Assembly (NCBI GenBank): GCA_023213395.1
Contig: CM041465.1
Span: 215,023,741 to 215,087,740, forward strand
DNA: 64,000 bases
Direction of reading: 5' to 3'
Source of the DNA: Cycas panzhihuaensis
Taxonomy: Eukaryota; Cycadophyta
Part shown: piece after piece, positions 1-11,130 of the stretch
How positions within the stretch are numbered: position 1 is the stretch's first letter
Layout: each line of letters starts with the position of its first letter
The notes under the pieces: generated by a model
Databases searched by the model: none
Seen by the model: only the letters and a program-made list of their open reading frames with translations
What the model was told of the DNA's origin: nothing
Translations under genes and position numbers: made by a program

Positions 1-2283
1 TTACTCTTTTCTTTGTCATGAAGGCTTTTAACAAGCAAAGATGCTATCAAAATTCCTTTAGGAGTGGTAAGTAGTAGCTCCATCTTTTGCTCCTCCATGA
101 GAGCATTAACAACTTACTAAAATAAAGCATAAGCTGCTTCAATATGCTTATTCTTAGGTATGCCTTAACTTATTTTATTTCTTGCTTTTATTATGTTTCA
201 AAAGAGAAAAAAAAGGGAGAAAGTGTAGAACCTTCTTTGTTTACTTATTTCTTTTTCTCCTTTTCTCGTTTAGAAACAAAAAAAAAGGGAATGAAAGAGA
301 AATAAATAAAAAATAAAAACTAAAAGGAAAGGAGTATTCTAGTTTGCCTTTTTATCTTTCTTTTACCTCTCTTCTCCTTTTCTTTACCAAAAAAAAAAAG
401 AAAGAAGAAAAAGAAAATAAAAAAAAAGAGATTTGCATACATAATACCCTTCTTTCCCTTAAAGAAAAAATAAAAAAGGAAAGAAGAAAGAATAGCTATA
501 TTTCTTTTTTTATGGTACATTTATTGCATTTTAGGGGTATGGAGTTAGACCTAACTATTTGCTACTTTATTTACAAGCCTAAGATATGAGGATTGACTGT
601 GCTATCGCAAGTCCTAAATCCATAAGGGAAAATCACAAATTTTAGTAAGGGTAGGCTAGGTGTATTTCTATTAAAAATAAAAGAGCACGTAGTTACATTT
701 GGGTGTGCATTGAGTCCCTTAGTTTGCCATAGGTCTATTTAGAACCAAAGTTATATACTTACTGAATGCACATATATATGCCTGATTCCCTTAGTTTAGC
801 TTCCTTCGTATAGGTTGCTTATAGTTTTCCCTTGCAACTACCATCACATAGTATATAAGTGTCCTAAGTTAGTGTCACAAGATTCATCTACACCTGTAGA
901 GACATCATACCCTAGGTTTTATGTTGCATCTAAAGTGTATCCATCTTATGACAACAACCATTAGGAGCATTTTAGATTCCATTAGGGTGGGGAACTTATG
1001 CTAGGGCTCTTTAAATATCATAGGGATTTGTCACTATTAAGCTAAGCACACATGGTCATACAGCCATGCATGAAGTGAAGTGGTATAACAATGCTTATGC
1101 AAGCTTCAAACAAAACTTAGATATATGAGCATCCACATACCTTTAGATATATAAGAGGACCCCTATAGGTTCCTCCTACCAAGTTAGATTAAGAAACCTA
1201 TCGACTGTTTATCTCTTTGTGGTGCATAAATTAGTAATTAGCACCTAGAAGTTACCCTTCGTGAATACCCCTACACAACTATTAACCCTATAGGTATAGA
1301 TATTCCTCTATAGGTAGTACCCAGAGATATTAGGCTAAGTAATATTAATGATGAGGAAGTTTATTAAATGGGCCTATAGAGCCAAATAATCCTTTATCAG
1401 TGTCTGGTAGGATCCATCTATTCATCTATATAGTGTCCATGATAAAAATATTTATTACAAAAATCCTATGCTTATTCTACTTCCATCTATATTATTGATA
1501 ATATATATATATATATACATATATATAATCCTTGATGTTTCAAAGCATGTCACATCAATAACAAGGCTATAAGTCTAAATAAACACCACTTCCAAAAGTA
1601 ATCAACTCCCAAGAATCAAAGAAGTTGAGAATTTCATAATCTAGAATCCATTATTACATTCCTGTCTAAACCACTTGTACAATCTATCTTATTCAAGTCT
1701 AGTATGTTTATTGAGTTAGTCTAGTTTTATTCATTGAGTTAGTCTAGTCCACCTCCATAAGCATCTTTGGGAAAAAATTAAAAAGGTAGCCCATAGGGCC
1801 ACCTTGATGAATACTTATACAATTTAAACAAAACATATATGATTGGACTTGGGAAAAAAAATCCATGACTTAAAAAATTACCATTAAAATTCATACATCC
1901 TATTTTAATCAGTATGTCATATTGATCAATCTCTACTAACTTAATTTTTATAATCAATTTTAGGGTATAATGATAGTTAGGTCTCCTATGGACCCCACTA
2001 CAACAATTTAACCCCTAAATCTCACCTACCCTATTTTGATGAGCTCTTTGTACTTATCTAAGTATAATAGGAGATATTATTTATTATTTTTTAGGGTCAA
2101 CAAGTTATAGACACCTCCTCTCCTCTATTCTCCTCACTATTTGCATATTCCTTTACTTTTATATAATCCCATCTTTCTACCTCTTTCCCTCTTCTTCAAG
2201 TTCCATTCTTTTAATATATCCCACTTTTCAATAACCTTTTCTTCATTTGTTCAACTTTGGATTCAACTCCCATCACACCCACA
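1..2283. other. AT-rich region without a recognisable gene
   Basis: I find no protein family here. At 200-223 a polypurine run (AAGAGAAAAAAAAGGGAGAAAG) would be just over the quoting limit in full, so only its position and character are given: it is A/G-only and is followed directly by TGTAGAACC, which could be a PPT next to an LTR start, but no partner LTR was found. At about 250-520 both strands are dominated by A/T homopolymers and the apparent frames there are lysine- and phenylalanine-rich by composition only. On the minus strand of about 115-1 some 36 codons are open, with no family resemblance. The 600-2280 part may contain the decayed 5' LTR of the chromovirus that follows, but no PBS is visible. 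Confidence 0.5.
1499..1527. repeat. (AT)n microsatellite
   Basis: A run of alternating A and T, interrupted once by a C. It is an ordinary simple-sequence repeat in AT-rich DNA. Confidence 0.85.
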
Positions 2284-3260
2284 TAGGTAGAGCTCATTGA
2301 GACCCTAAAAACTCACATTGCAAGTTTGTCAACAAGACTAGAGTCACTTGAAAATAGAGTTTAATTTAGAAAAATGGCAATCAATTTAGAGGCACACTCC
2401 AACGAAGTCATAGGGATGAAATAAGAATTAAGGAAAAATTTAAAGTAAGAAATTTATGGGACCAACCTAATTCTCCAAGATACTCTTAACAAAAAAATAG
2501 ATAGTGTACTCTTGATCATCAAATTAAATGTAGGCCGATCCACCTCCTACACCCTTTCCTCAATCCATCCCAGCTCTAATAATGTGGGATCTATGCCTCT
2601 ACTTTGATAACTTCCAATCTACCATAAGATCACAGTACTGACATTTGATTTAGATCTTAATTAGGATTCTTCCAAAAGATAGATTAGTAAGTTGGAATCA
2701 CACTTCTTCATAAATTCTATGTCACTAGTAGAACAATTGATATTTACATCAATCCATTTAGATAGGAATGCACATCATTGGTTTCAATAGTGGTAAAGGG
2801 AGAATTAGGGAAGTTAGATGTGGGACTTATTTTCTAAAGGATTATTTAAACAATATGATGATATATAGAGTGATGCTTTCTTTAGTTAATTCACAAAGTT
2901 AACATAAACCACATCAGTAGAAGTATACATCGATGAGCTCTAGGCACTCCAAAATCAAGTCACTAGTAACTTGATCGACATACCCTAGTTGATATTTACA
3001 TTTTGGGATTTAAGGAGTTCATCTAGATGCTTTTAAAAGCTTGCACTAGTCCTTAAAGGACATCATTTCCACTACTAGAGTAGTTGAAAAGGAGTCAATG
3101 GTAGAATGTACCCCCACCTTTAGGCAAGAGTCTAATTGGTCTCAATGTTCGCATTTTCTAGATCAATAGAAACAACACCATTAATAAGAAAAGACTCATC
3201 ATTGTTAGGTAGACTCTACTATAAGACCTATTCATGTCCTATTTGTAAAATCAAATCATT
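2284..3260 (+). pseudogene. Chromovirus gag remnant
   Basis: Translation at 2284-2540 gives a leucine/glutamate-rich coiled-coil-like N-terminus (LIETLKTHIASL and similar). At about 2640-2830 it gives a capsid-like stretch ending in HHWFQ, as in retrotransposon gag proteins. A short CPICK motif near 3235 may be a remnant of the zinc knuckle. Stops and frame changes occur throughout. It would have encoded the structural protein of the virus-like particle. Confidence 0.6.
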
Positions 3261-3524
3261 AGCTCAAGGCTAGCCTATGTGTCAATTATTTAGAAAAATA
3301 GACCCTGGTCCATACTAAGGTATGTAAGGCAAGGCAAATAATTTTTATAATTGAGCTACACCTAGAAGACGATTCTAAAATTAAAGATGAGGTAGTAAAA
3401 GATAATGAGCCCCTATAAAATTTATCACCATCCAATCCCCACAATGAAATCTCCCTGTCTACTATTTCCTCTACTTCCTGCCTAGAACCACTTTGGGTGA
3501 AAGGAACTCTTTGAAAAACATACA

Positions 3525-3600
3525 TTTCAATATTGATGGATGGTGGTGCGTCTTTAAATTTTATTGATATCTTTATAGCTTGCTAATTAAACCTCTATAT
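3525..3600 (+). pseudogene. Chromovirus protease active-site remnant
   Basis: The segment reads DGGASLNFID, matching the D-S/T/G-G-A-S-hydrophobic context of the aspartic protease that cuts the gypsy polyprotein. Only this core is recognisable. The surrounding frame is broken. Confidence 0.5.
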
Positions 3601-4019
3601 TCTTCCTTAAACTGGATTTACTTATTCTTTACATGGCCACCAAACATTACATTATGCTAAAACAATTAAAAGCCTTTAGGTTTAACTCAACACTTATTAA
3701 CTCATTCTATATTTTTATGCCCTATTAATAGGAGGATCCAATGCCATTCTTAGAGTCTAATGGCTCTGAACTCTCAAAATATATAGTATGAACAAATCCC
3801 CTAATAATCCTTTTATTTTATTCAAAGACCACATAATCAAACTCATAAATTATATGGCATCTAATCTCCCCCTAATTAAGTTATATCTCCTCAGTAAATA
3901 TGCAAGTATTTATACAATAGCATTGGATATATTATTTGAATCAACAACATCTAACTTGATGGTAACATTCATGCACACATCCACAACCTTCTCTATAAAC
4001 ACCAATCTATTTTTGCTTT

Positions 4020-5330
4020 ACTTCTTATAACACCCCCACTTAGATCATGGTTTCTAATACTTCATTGACCTTAAAACCCCTTATAATCCGATTAATCTTT
4101 ACCTATATAGAAATTCATATTTTTAAAAGAATGAAACTAAGAAGATCACAAATGAGTTGATGGACATGGGCATCATATAACCTAATAAAAGCCCCTATGC
4201 TACACCTATTATCCTAGTTAGGAGAAAAACATGAGTCTTCCTACCACTATGTCACTTATCATGAACTTAATATAATAATGATCAAGAATAAATTTCTTAC
4301 ACATCAAATTGATGATATAGTTGATGAGATACATGGGGCTACAAATTTTTCAAAGTTGTACCTTCAATCTAGGTACTACAAAATTTCTATCACCCTAGAA
4401 AATTACCCCAAAACTATTTTTTGGATACGTCATGGGCACTTTGAATTTCAAGTAATGTCTTTTGGTCTTTGTAATACTCTCGTAACATTATAGGCCTTGA
4501 TGAACAAATATTTATACTATATCTTTAAAAATGTATCATTATTTTTTTAATGACATCTTAGTATGTAGCCTAAATTTATAAATTCACCTTCAACATCTAG
4601 AGACCATTCTTCATATCCTTAGTTATAATAAACTTTATTCCAAGTTATCCAAATGTGAATTTGAAAAATATAAGCTTCAATGTTTAGTCTATATCATGTT
4701 GTCATATGGAGTGTAAGTTGACCCACATAAAATTTTTGTTATCACCACTTAGACAAAACCCAAACATCTCACCCAACATAGAGCTTTCTTAAGCCTCATA
4801 TAATTTTATCATTAATTTATCTAGAACTATGTCCCTATTACTGCCTTACTAATAAACTTGCTTCAAAAAGTTGCCTTTCTATGGTTTCTAATGGTACACC
4901 TAGCCTTCGATAACCTTAAAGTTATCATGACTTCTACCTATGTTTTGGCCACCCCTAATTTCTCATAACCCTTCCAATTAGAATGTGGTGCCTTTAGTTC
5001 TAGTTTAGGTGTCATTCTTATATAAGACTTTCACCCTATAGCATTTGAAAGTAAGAAACTTAAAGATCATAAATGTCACTTATCTGCATATCAGAAAGAA
5101 ATGAAAGTTATCTTACACACTATTAATAAGTAGTGCTAATATCTTTTGGGCTCCAAATTCACTATCTTGACTAACCACAATAGCCTTCATTGCTTGCTCG
5201 ACCAATCATCCCTCTCTAAAGAGCAAGCAAAATGGATTAATCACTTATAAGTCTTTGATTTTGAGATCTTATATAATAAGGGAAAAAAGAATATTATTAT
5301 TTATGTTTTGTCTTCTAATATAGGATCCCT
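4020..5330 (+). pseudogene. Chromovirus reverse transcriptase and RNase H remnant
   Basis: At 4278-4493 the frame is open for 72 codons and matches gypsy RT: KFLTHQIDDIVDEIHGA, FSKLYLQSRYY, then FQVMSFGLCN. A degraded RT palm and connection follow to about 4760. RNase H is recognisable at about 4960-5330, with a LATPNFS start, HCLLDQSSLS and KGKKN near the end. The first catalytic aspartate region, normally ECDA, reads ECGA, so RNase H would be inactive even without the stops. It lies between the protease core and the integrase of the same element. Confidence 0.8.
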
Positions 5331-5489
5331 TTGCTAAACCAATCATCCATGTAATATCCATACCTAAACCATTATGGTTAGTAGACCTAATAACTGAGAA
5401 TAATGTACAACTAGACTTTGACAAGTGGACCTCTAAAGTCCATACCTAAAAAGACTAGTCTTTACATAACTCCCAACTATTATATTGAA

Positions 5490-6500
5490 ATCATATATTT
5501 GTCCACCACACTTCATCATTCATCCCAAGAATTCTATATGAATACCATTCCACTCCCCTTGATGGCCACTTAGGACTTGATAAAATCTTTTATTCTATTT
5601 GGTTATATTTCTATTGGCTAAACATGAAAGCCTTAGTGCTTTTATTTGTCTCTAAATGTAATGTGTGACAAAGGAACAAGGTCAAAATAAAGGCCCAACC
5701 TAATCTTTTTCAACCCCTACATATACCACATAGTAAATGGTAAGATATTATCATGGATTTTATCATCAACTTACTAGTATCTATATGTTTTGATTCCATG
5801 TGGGTGGTTATCGATAGACTCATCAAGTCTACCCAATTCCTAGCTATCCATACCTTTTACAAAGCCCCTCGCCTAGTAGATATCTATATGCAATCTATTT
5901 TTCACCTCCATGGTTTCCCTTCTATAATAACATGTGATCAAGACCCCAAATTTACTAGTACATTATGGCAAGAATATTTTTGAGCTTTTGGGACTTCCTT
6001 TAATGCGAGATTTTCTTATAACCCACAAATAGATGGTCAATCAGAAGTCTTGAATAAGACATTACAATCTTATCTAAGGAGTTTTCCTTTAGAATATTAA
6101 CATAAGTAGAAAACATGGATAACTCTTATTAAATATTGGTACAACTCATCCCACCATTCAGCTATTTGTATGTCACCCTTTATGGCCCTCTACGAATATC
6201 CTCCTCTATCACATCACACCTTAGATACCAATATTAGAACTACAATAATACAACAAAAGCTTCAAGATATAGACCAGATCCTTTATATACTTAAAGAAAA
6301 TTTAGCAGTTGCTTGGAATTGTATGAAACAACTCATTGATTACCACTACTTAGATTGATCTATTAACATGGATGATTATGTGTCCCTTTACTTTCAACCA
6401 TATAAATAATAGTTCCTTAAATATTATAGAAAACATAAGCTAATTCCTCAATACTATGGGCCTTACAAAATCCTTTAATCTATTGGTGAAGTTACCTTTG
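5490..6500 (+). pseudogene. Chromovirus integrase remnant
   Basis: A degraded HHCC-type zinc region (HLGLDKIF) leads into the DDE core, which is open at 5753-5983. The three catalytic acidic residues can be placed: D in VVIDRLIK, D in CDQDPKF, and E in DGQSEVLNK near 6040. The characteristic LHGFPSII sits just before the second D. Downstream, 6170-6358 matches the region that reads PFMALYEYPP. Stops separate these blocks, so no functional enzyme is encoded. Integrase would join element cDNA to host DNA. Confidence 0.85.
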
Positions 6501-6615
6501 CCCTTAAACTCTCAGCACCCCAACCATACCAAAATCCATAATGTCTTTTATATTTCCTGCCTTGAGAAACATCTTGGATAAAACATGATACACCATTCTA
6601 CTTTACCAATTTTGA

Positions 6616-6804
6616 ATGAAAAAACATCTCACTATTCCCCCTAACTGCATTCTTACTAGTCATCACTACCACCTAAGGAACATGACTATTTCTAAATATT
6701 TAATACTGTGGACTAGTGAGTTAATTGAGGTAACATCAAAGTCAAAAGAATTTATCGAGCGATGTCCACATCTTATTATTATATTCAAGGACTTAGCAAC
6801 CTAG
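6616..6804 (+). pseudogene. Chromodomain at integrase C-terminus
   Basis: About 60 codons are open. They contain a series resembling the gypsy chromodomain: ILTSHHYHLRN, ISKYLILW (aromatic W position kept), TSKSKEFIE and FKDLAT, in the order ILD-R / YLIKWKG / ATWE / LEDK seen in this family. In chromoviruses this domain steers integration to heterochromatin. Several aromatic cage positions are changed, so binding is doubtful. It ends just before a purine-rich tract and the 3' LTR. Confidence 0.6.
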
Positions 6805-7300
6805 GGGAGGGGACCTATTATATATTCACCCTTTATAAGTTGAACGGATTAAGCTAGTAGTTAGAGTATTAGTTATCAAAGGGTTAGCGTTAGTTATTAA
6901 TTTGTGTGCATGAGCCACTTATACCTACTAATACAATTTCAAACTCTTTTTTTCACCAATAAGATTTGTTGTAAAGAGGCCTCATATGCTTATTTAAGGC
7001 TAAGCTTTATAAAAGAATAGTTTTTGAGTCTTATTTCCTTCCTTGAGAGGTTGTACTTAAAGTTCTCTCAAGTAATCAAAGTTGTAATTTGGTTTTCCAT
7101 TGATAATAAAATTGAAACTTGGCTGCCATATGTCTTATCTTTTATACTTGAATTTGAAGGACCATTGGGGTTTGGTGTATCCCAAATCAAGTATAGGTTC
7201 TCATTTATGGGGTCTAGATTATAACTAATTTATGAATAGAAAACTAGGCATACTCTCATATCTCTACAAAATTAAAGGAATGATGCATATATTAATAACT
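6803..7300 (+). repeat. Chromovirus 3' LTR with preceding purine tract
   Basis: The purine tract AGGGGAGGGGA (about 6806-6816) follows the chromodomain and serves as the PPT. The LTR body then shows a promoter-like TTATTTAAGGC near 6990 and an AATAAA-type polyadenylation signal near 7106. The exact LTR start is unclear because no TG follows the tract. The right edge is placed just before the next LTR at 7306. No matching 5' copy was found. Confidence 0.5.
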
Positions 7301-7305
7301 TAGGT

Positions 7306-7721
7306 GTTGGAGTTAATCATCATTACTCTACTCCCACCTTTTTAACCAGGATTGTACACCTCATCAACTTCAATTTAGATATATGATGCTCAACATGTCA
7401 AGGTAAGTTAAGGTAAGTTTAACTTTGATTTTTGTTAAGTTGCGTTAGTTTCATTTGAGTTAAGTTAACATTATTTTATTATTATTTTGAATTTAGGGGT
7501 TAAGGAGTTTCCCTCCTCCCCTAAATTATAAATATTGAGGGGTGTGCAACCCTAGTGTCTTTAGACACTGCCCTTATTTGGGAAATTCGTAACTCTCTTC
7601 ACTACAATGGAATGACTATAATGGATTTTTAGTTTATGCTACATTGATGTATTACAATATTGATCTATGTGATTCTTTATACATTTTCTACCCTGTTCTC
7701 CTGCAATATATTTTTCCAACA
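7306..7721 (+). repeat. Isolated 5' LTR, element B
   Basis: It starts TGTTGGAG and ends TCCAACA, so it has the inverted terminal repeats expected of an LTR. A TATA-like TTATAAATATTG lies near 7525-7540. It is followed at once by TTTGGTATCAGACC, a PBS of the initiator-methionine tRNA type. This makes it the 5' LTR of a plus-strand element. The rest of that element is displaced by element C, and nothing recognisable as gag follows on the far side at 11131. No 3' copy is seen in the window. Confidence 0.75.
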
Positions 7722-7723
7722 TT

Positions 7724-7735
7724 TGGTATCAGACC
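7724..7735 (+). other. PBS of element B
   Basis: TGGTATCAGACC lies two bases after the LTR end and matches the start of the TGGTATCAGAGC sites complementary to the 3' end of initiator-methionine tRNA. It is cut short by the left LTR of element C. Confidence 0.75.
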
Positions 7736-8013
7736 TTAGGATTAGGAATGTAATAAGCATATCAAACCCTAATGGTGAGAAACAAAAAGATGAAGTATAT
7801 ACAAAATATACACCATGTTGGAGAATTGGCCAAAACTCAATTATAAATAAATAAGAGTACATACTTATAGTATAACCTCACCACTAGTGAATGAATCCCA
7901 TTGGACTACTTAGAGGTGGCACACATATCAAGGTAGGCCATAACTCTAATATAAAATACAAAGGATAGAGAGAGTTTACATAGGGCTAATGGAATTGAGT
8001 ATTACACCTAACA
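7734..8013 (-). repeat. Element C 3' LTR (left copy)
   Basis: It aligns over its whole length with 10849-11130, with scattered substitutions. The right edge CACCTAACA is intact. At the left edge the expected TG is replaced by CC and the first bases appear lost. Next to it at 8014-8024 is the PPT, which reads ATAGGGGGGAA on the minus strand. Confidence 0.9.
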
Positions 8014-8024
8014 TTCCCCCCTAT
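8014..8024 (-). other. Element C polypurine tract
   Basis: The minus strand reads ATAGGGGGGAA directly before TGTTAGGTG, the start of the LTR. It is the plus-strand DNA primer site and fixes the element's orientation. Confidence 0.8.
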
Positions 8025-9639
8025 AATAGTCAATTACATAAATGTCATCACATCAATGATAAGCTCAAGTCTCTAAAAGTTTGCTGGATCATCAACACTA
8101 CTACATAGAATAAGAAAGCCACTGAAGTCCATATGAAGTGGAGTCCATCTACCGGAATGCATGGGTTATTAGCCGCTGCAACCACCAGTTGGGTAGGAAC
8201 TCCCTTTGTATATGTGGATCAATTAGGATCTAGCACGAGTAGCTGTATAAGGTCCCACCCCTTGCTCATATGGGAGTGCAAGCAAGAAAAAACATATATA
8301 AAGCACATGGCAAATAGCACATAGCAGGCAAGAGTAGCTTCTAAAAGTGTATCCTACCTCTTTCTCAATAGGACAAGCACTTCTTCGGCATCTATTGGCT
8401 GGAAATACAATGGCACTATGGCCTCAAACATGCCACATGGGCTAAAAGATGCCTCATTAGGCTAACAACTTACCACCATGGGCAAAATAACTAGCATTAG
8501 AAATTTTTACATGACTGAAAAATAATATGTGACTTGTGTAGCACATATGACTCTCTCTCATAAATGAAGTACAATATGATCACAATGGGTTCTTTAAGAG
8601 CTAAAAAGAAGTCCATAGTACATGTCATCCCCCCCCATTTGGGGTACATTACATCAAGAAGCCTTGAAAATGTAATACGTGCCTATAGAAGCTAAGAAAA
8701 AATGAAGATAAATAGGAACTTATGACTTTGAATTAAATAATCTCCATGAAAACAAATCCAAAATATGTCAAATGACCTGTCAAATGAAAGTTCTATCTGT
8801 TATGGATCCAACGCAATAGACAGGACTGAAATCAGACCTTCTAATCTTAAGATATAGAAAAAAATGTGACAAGTACTCTTTAGTAATGCTAAAAAATGAT
8901 GAAATAGGGACTAGCCCCCTCTAAAAGCTGACTGATGATCTTATGATAGCTCCATAAGACCTGGGCTGAAGTGATGAGGGGCTGGACAGATCCAAGATGA
9001 TTATCCAATATAATTTAATCAAATTTTTTAAACTGAACAAAATATAACCCATTTTAATAATAAGTCACGTCTGCCAACATGAAGATAATATATGCAAAAA
9101 AATAGTTTATAATATAATTTTATAAAATTGTTTTAACCCTAATTAGGGTTCTGCCAAAATCATGGTGATTGTGTCGCTGTTATTATTGTTGTAGGTTGAA
9201 GAGCAGAGTGCCATTGATCTTTTACCATTGATGCAGGAGTTGTGAGAAGGGGCGACCACCATTGATGAAGTAGGTCTACGAACTAGAGCGTCTCTTACGC
9301 CATCGCCATTGCTTTATTTGGAGAGACGACTGCCATTGAAGTTGTAAGTCTTGGAGTAGAGGATGGGTGCCATTGTTGTAGAGGGAAGATCATGAGCTTG
9401 CAGGGGATTGCTAAGCATGGGCTAAGTGTATTCAGAATCTTTTCATATCTGATGGATATCACAGATTTTTATTTTCTCTGTTAGTCTATAGGTTTTCTTT
9501 AGATCTGATCTTCTGCACTTCAGAACTGGGAGTTCAAATTTTTCATCTATGCTTTCGGTTCTTTAGGAGACTTTGTTTTGCTATCACTGCTGCTCTGTGT
9601 TGTGCGATTGGTGGCGCATTATTCTCAGGGGATTGTAGA
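8025..9639. other. Element C interior, left part, unrecognised
   Basis: No retroviral protein domain can be read on either strand. Stretches such as 9170-9400 are more GC-balanced than the flanks and contain repeated GCCATTG and CCATTGATG motifs. They could be untranslated or exon sequence from a captured gene, but I cannot name a source. Confidence 0.4.
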
Positions 9640-9971
9640 GAGATGAGGCACCATAGAGTGAGTATTTGCACATGATGGGGTTGATATTTAGAGACTTGAA
9701 GCCTGAGAGTGTGATGGTGAGAGCGGACATACATATCATGCTCTCAGATTTTGATCTCTCTCTTAGATTCGATGTCATCCCTATAGTCATACAAAAGCTC
9801 AGTCTCGGCCCTTCTAGATCATCCCTAGCCATGGAATTGTCAGCTGTTAACTGCATCCCTAGTTGGTTGTTCACCTCATTATCTAAGAAAAAGAGAGAGG
9901 GTGAGAATTTAATGGTCAGCCGAGTATAGGTACCAAAGCTTATGGCAGAGCCAACATTGGAGATTTGATAT
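9640..9971 (+). pseudogene. Captured fragment of plant AGC-VIII protein kinase
   Basis: The frame reads EYLHMMGLIFRDLKPE, then HIMLSDFDLSL, then after a short insert KLMAEPT. RDLKPE is the catalytic-loop motif, although the usual following asparagine is Ser (ESV rather than ENV). SDFDLSL carries DFD in place of DFG, which is diagnostic of plant AGC-VIII kinases (the D6PK, PINOID and phototropin group). The stretch between DFD and LMAEPT corresponds to the insertion typical of these kinases. The homology covers about 100 codons and lacks the N-lobe and most of the C-lobe. There are stops at 9652 and 9927. It lies inside element C in antisense orientation to that element, so it is a captured host-gene fragment and not an active kinase. 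Confidence 0.8.
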
Positions 9972-9989
9972 AGGGAGATTGCTCAGAAG

Positions 9990-10202
9990 CGTAAGTATAT
10001 TTGATGATATGCAGAAAAAATTTTCAATAACCATACCTGTGAGATACACAAATAGAGGAATTCCAGTGTCAGCTTCATCTTCATCATCTTTGTTATTAGG
10101 GAAACAACTAGAGGGAGTGAACAAGTAGAGCCCAGATTGTTTTAGATGTGTGATTCCATTAATAGAGAGCTCAAATCTCATATACAGTACTTCTCTCTCC
10201 AA
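9990..10202 (-). pseudogene. Possible second captured exon, unknown gene
   Basis: The minus strand is open for about 97 codons and includes an acidic patch (NNKDDEDEAD). At about 10040 the sequence reads CTCACAG followed by GTATGG, a good 5' splice-site context, so the exon may end there. I recognise no family. It could be chance, or part of a second transcript captured by element C. A 15-base T run at about 10245-10260 lies just upstream on this strand. Confidence 0.3.
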
Positions 10203-10830
10203 ATCTGATAATGGCTAAGCACCAACAAACAGATTTGGTAGACTTTTTTTTTTTTTTTTTGAAAAAAATACATGAGAACAGGTGACAGAATACATAATTT
10301 TTTTGAATACTTTTCACATAAAGAGTGTACATATCACCAGAAAAGGAACATGACCTTTATCCACCTATAGATCTGCAAAAAAAGTATCGAAATAGGGTCG
10401 CTCCTGGCTAAGAAGGACTCTCTCAACTACTATCAACTATCATGATTATATTCTTGTCCACTGACATGCAACAAAGATGGTCTTCCAGTAATTGGAATTT
10501 GAACATGAGCTTTTGTGGACTTTCACCTGCATGCAAATTTATTATGGTACCACATGTAGAGAAAAGTCCACTTGAGCAGCATCAATAGGCTTTGAACAAC
10601 TACAAAACCTCAAAATGGGCTTGAAAATACCCTCTCATCAACATCAAAACAACCCTTCAAAACTTGATAACAGTCCTATAACAAAATATGTATAAGATAT
10701 AGCTTGAAATGATCTTCAACTTGACAATATCACCAAACAGGCACATCAAAAAATTTACAAGGCTTGAAAGCTCAAAAAAAAAAAAGATAACATATACTAG
10801 GGTTTTCAAGAAATGCCTCTAAGGATTAAA
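10203..10830. other. Element C interior, right part, unrecognised
   Basis: AT-rich sequence with a poly(T) run near 10245-10260 and no recognisable domain on either strand. It lies between the possible exon and the PBS, so it would be the leader of the element. Confidence 0.4.
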
Positions 10831-10848
10831 CCTTGGGCTCTGATACCA
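10831..10848 (-). other. Element C primer-binding site
   Basis: The minus strand reads TGGTATCAGAGCCCAAGG directly next to the right LTR. It belongs to the initiator-methionine tRNA class and shows that the right LTR is the 5' LTR. Confidence 0.9.
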
Positions 10849-11130
10849 TGTTAGGATTAGGAATGTAACAAGCATATTAAACCCTAATGGTGAGTAACAA
10901 AAAGATGAAGTATATACAAAATAGACACCATGTTGGAGAATTGGCCAAAACTCAATTATGAATAAATAAGAGTACATACTTATAGTACAACCTCACCACT
11001 AGTGAATGAACCTCCTTGGACTACTTAGAGGTGGCACACATATCAAGGTGACCCACAACTCTAATATAAAATACAAAGGATAGAGAGAGAGTTTACATAG
11101 GGCTAATGGAATTGAGTATTACACCTAACA
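10849..11130 (-). repeat. Element C 5' LTR (right copy)
   Basis: A 282 bp LTR with intact ends, TGTTAGG and CCTAACA as read on the plus strand. It is near-identical to the left copy. The bases just outside, CTAGG, may be the target duplication; the matching left flank is damaged. Confidence 0.9.

Larger units (their letters stand above)
2284..7300 (+). mobile_element. Degenerate Ty3/gypsy chromovirus
   Basis: Read on the plus strand, the order is gag, protease, RT, RNase H, integrase, chromodomain and 3' LTR, which is the order of plant chromoviruses. The frame shifts and is broken by many stops throughout, so the copy is dead. No clear 5' LTR or PBS is seen upstream of gag. The right end abuts a different LTR that begins TGTTGGAG at 7306. 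The outer boundaries are approximate. Assignment to the chromovirus branch rests on the C-terminal chromodomain-like segment; the sublineage (for example Tekay) is not resolved. Confidence 0.8.
7734..11130 (-). mobile_element. Element C: short LTR retrotransposon carrying a kinase fragment
   Basis: Two near-identical direct repeats of about 280 bp flank 2.8 kb. On the minus strand each LTR reads TGTTAGGTG...CCTAACA. The PBS (TGGTATCAGAGCCCAAGG) touches the right LTR and a PPT (ATAGGGGGGAA) touches the left one, so the element is complete in its cis signals and runs right to left. The interior contains no gag, protease, RT or integrase. It instead contains a fragment of an AGC-VIII protein kinase on the plus strand and a second possible exon. 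This fits a large-retrotransposon-derivative or TRIM-like non-autonomous element. It sits within the PBS region of element B. Confidence 0.85.

Noticed and set aside
320-589. Overlapping 66- and 81-codon frames on both strands
   Set aside because: They consist of Lys/Phe runs from A/T homopolymers and have no domain or neighbour support.
9584-9874. 96-codon minus-strand frame
   Set aside because: It is the antisense shadow of the kinase fragment.
9640-9971. Intact host kinase gene
   Set aside because: Only about 100 codons remain, with stops, without N-lobe or C-terminal motifs, and bounded by LTRs.
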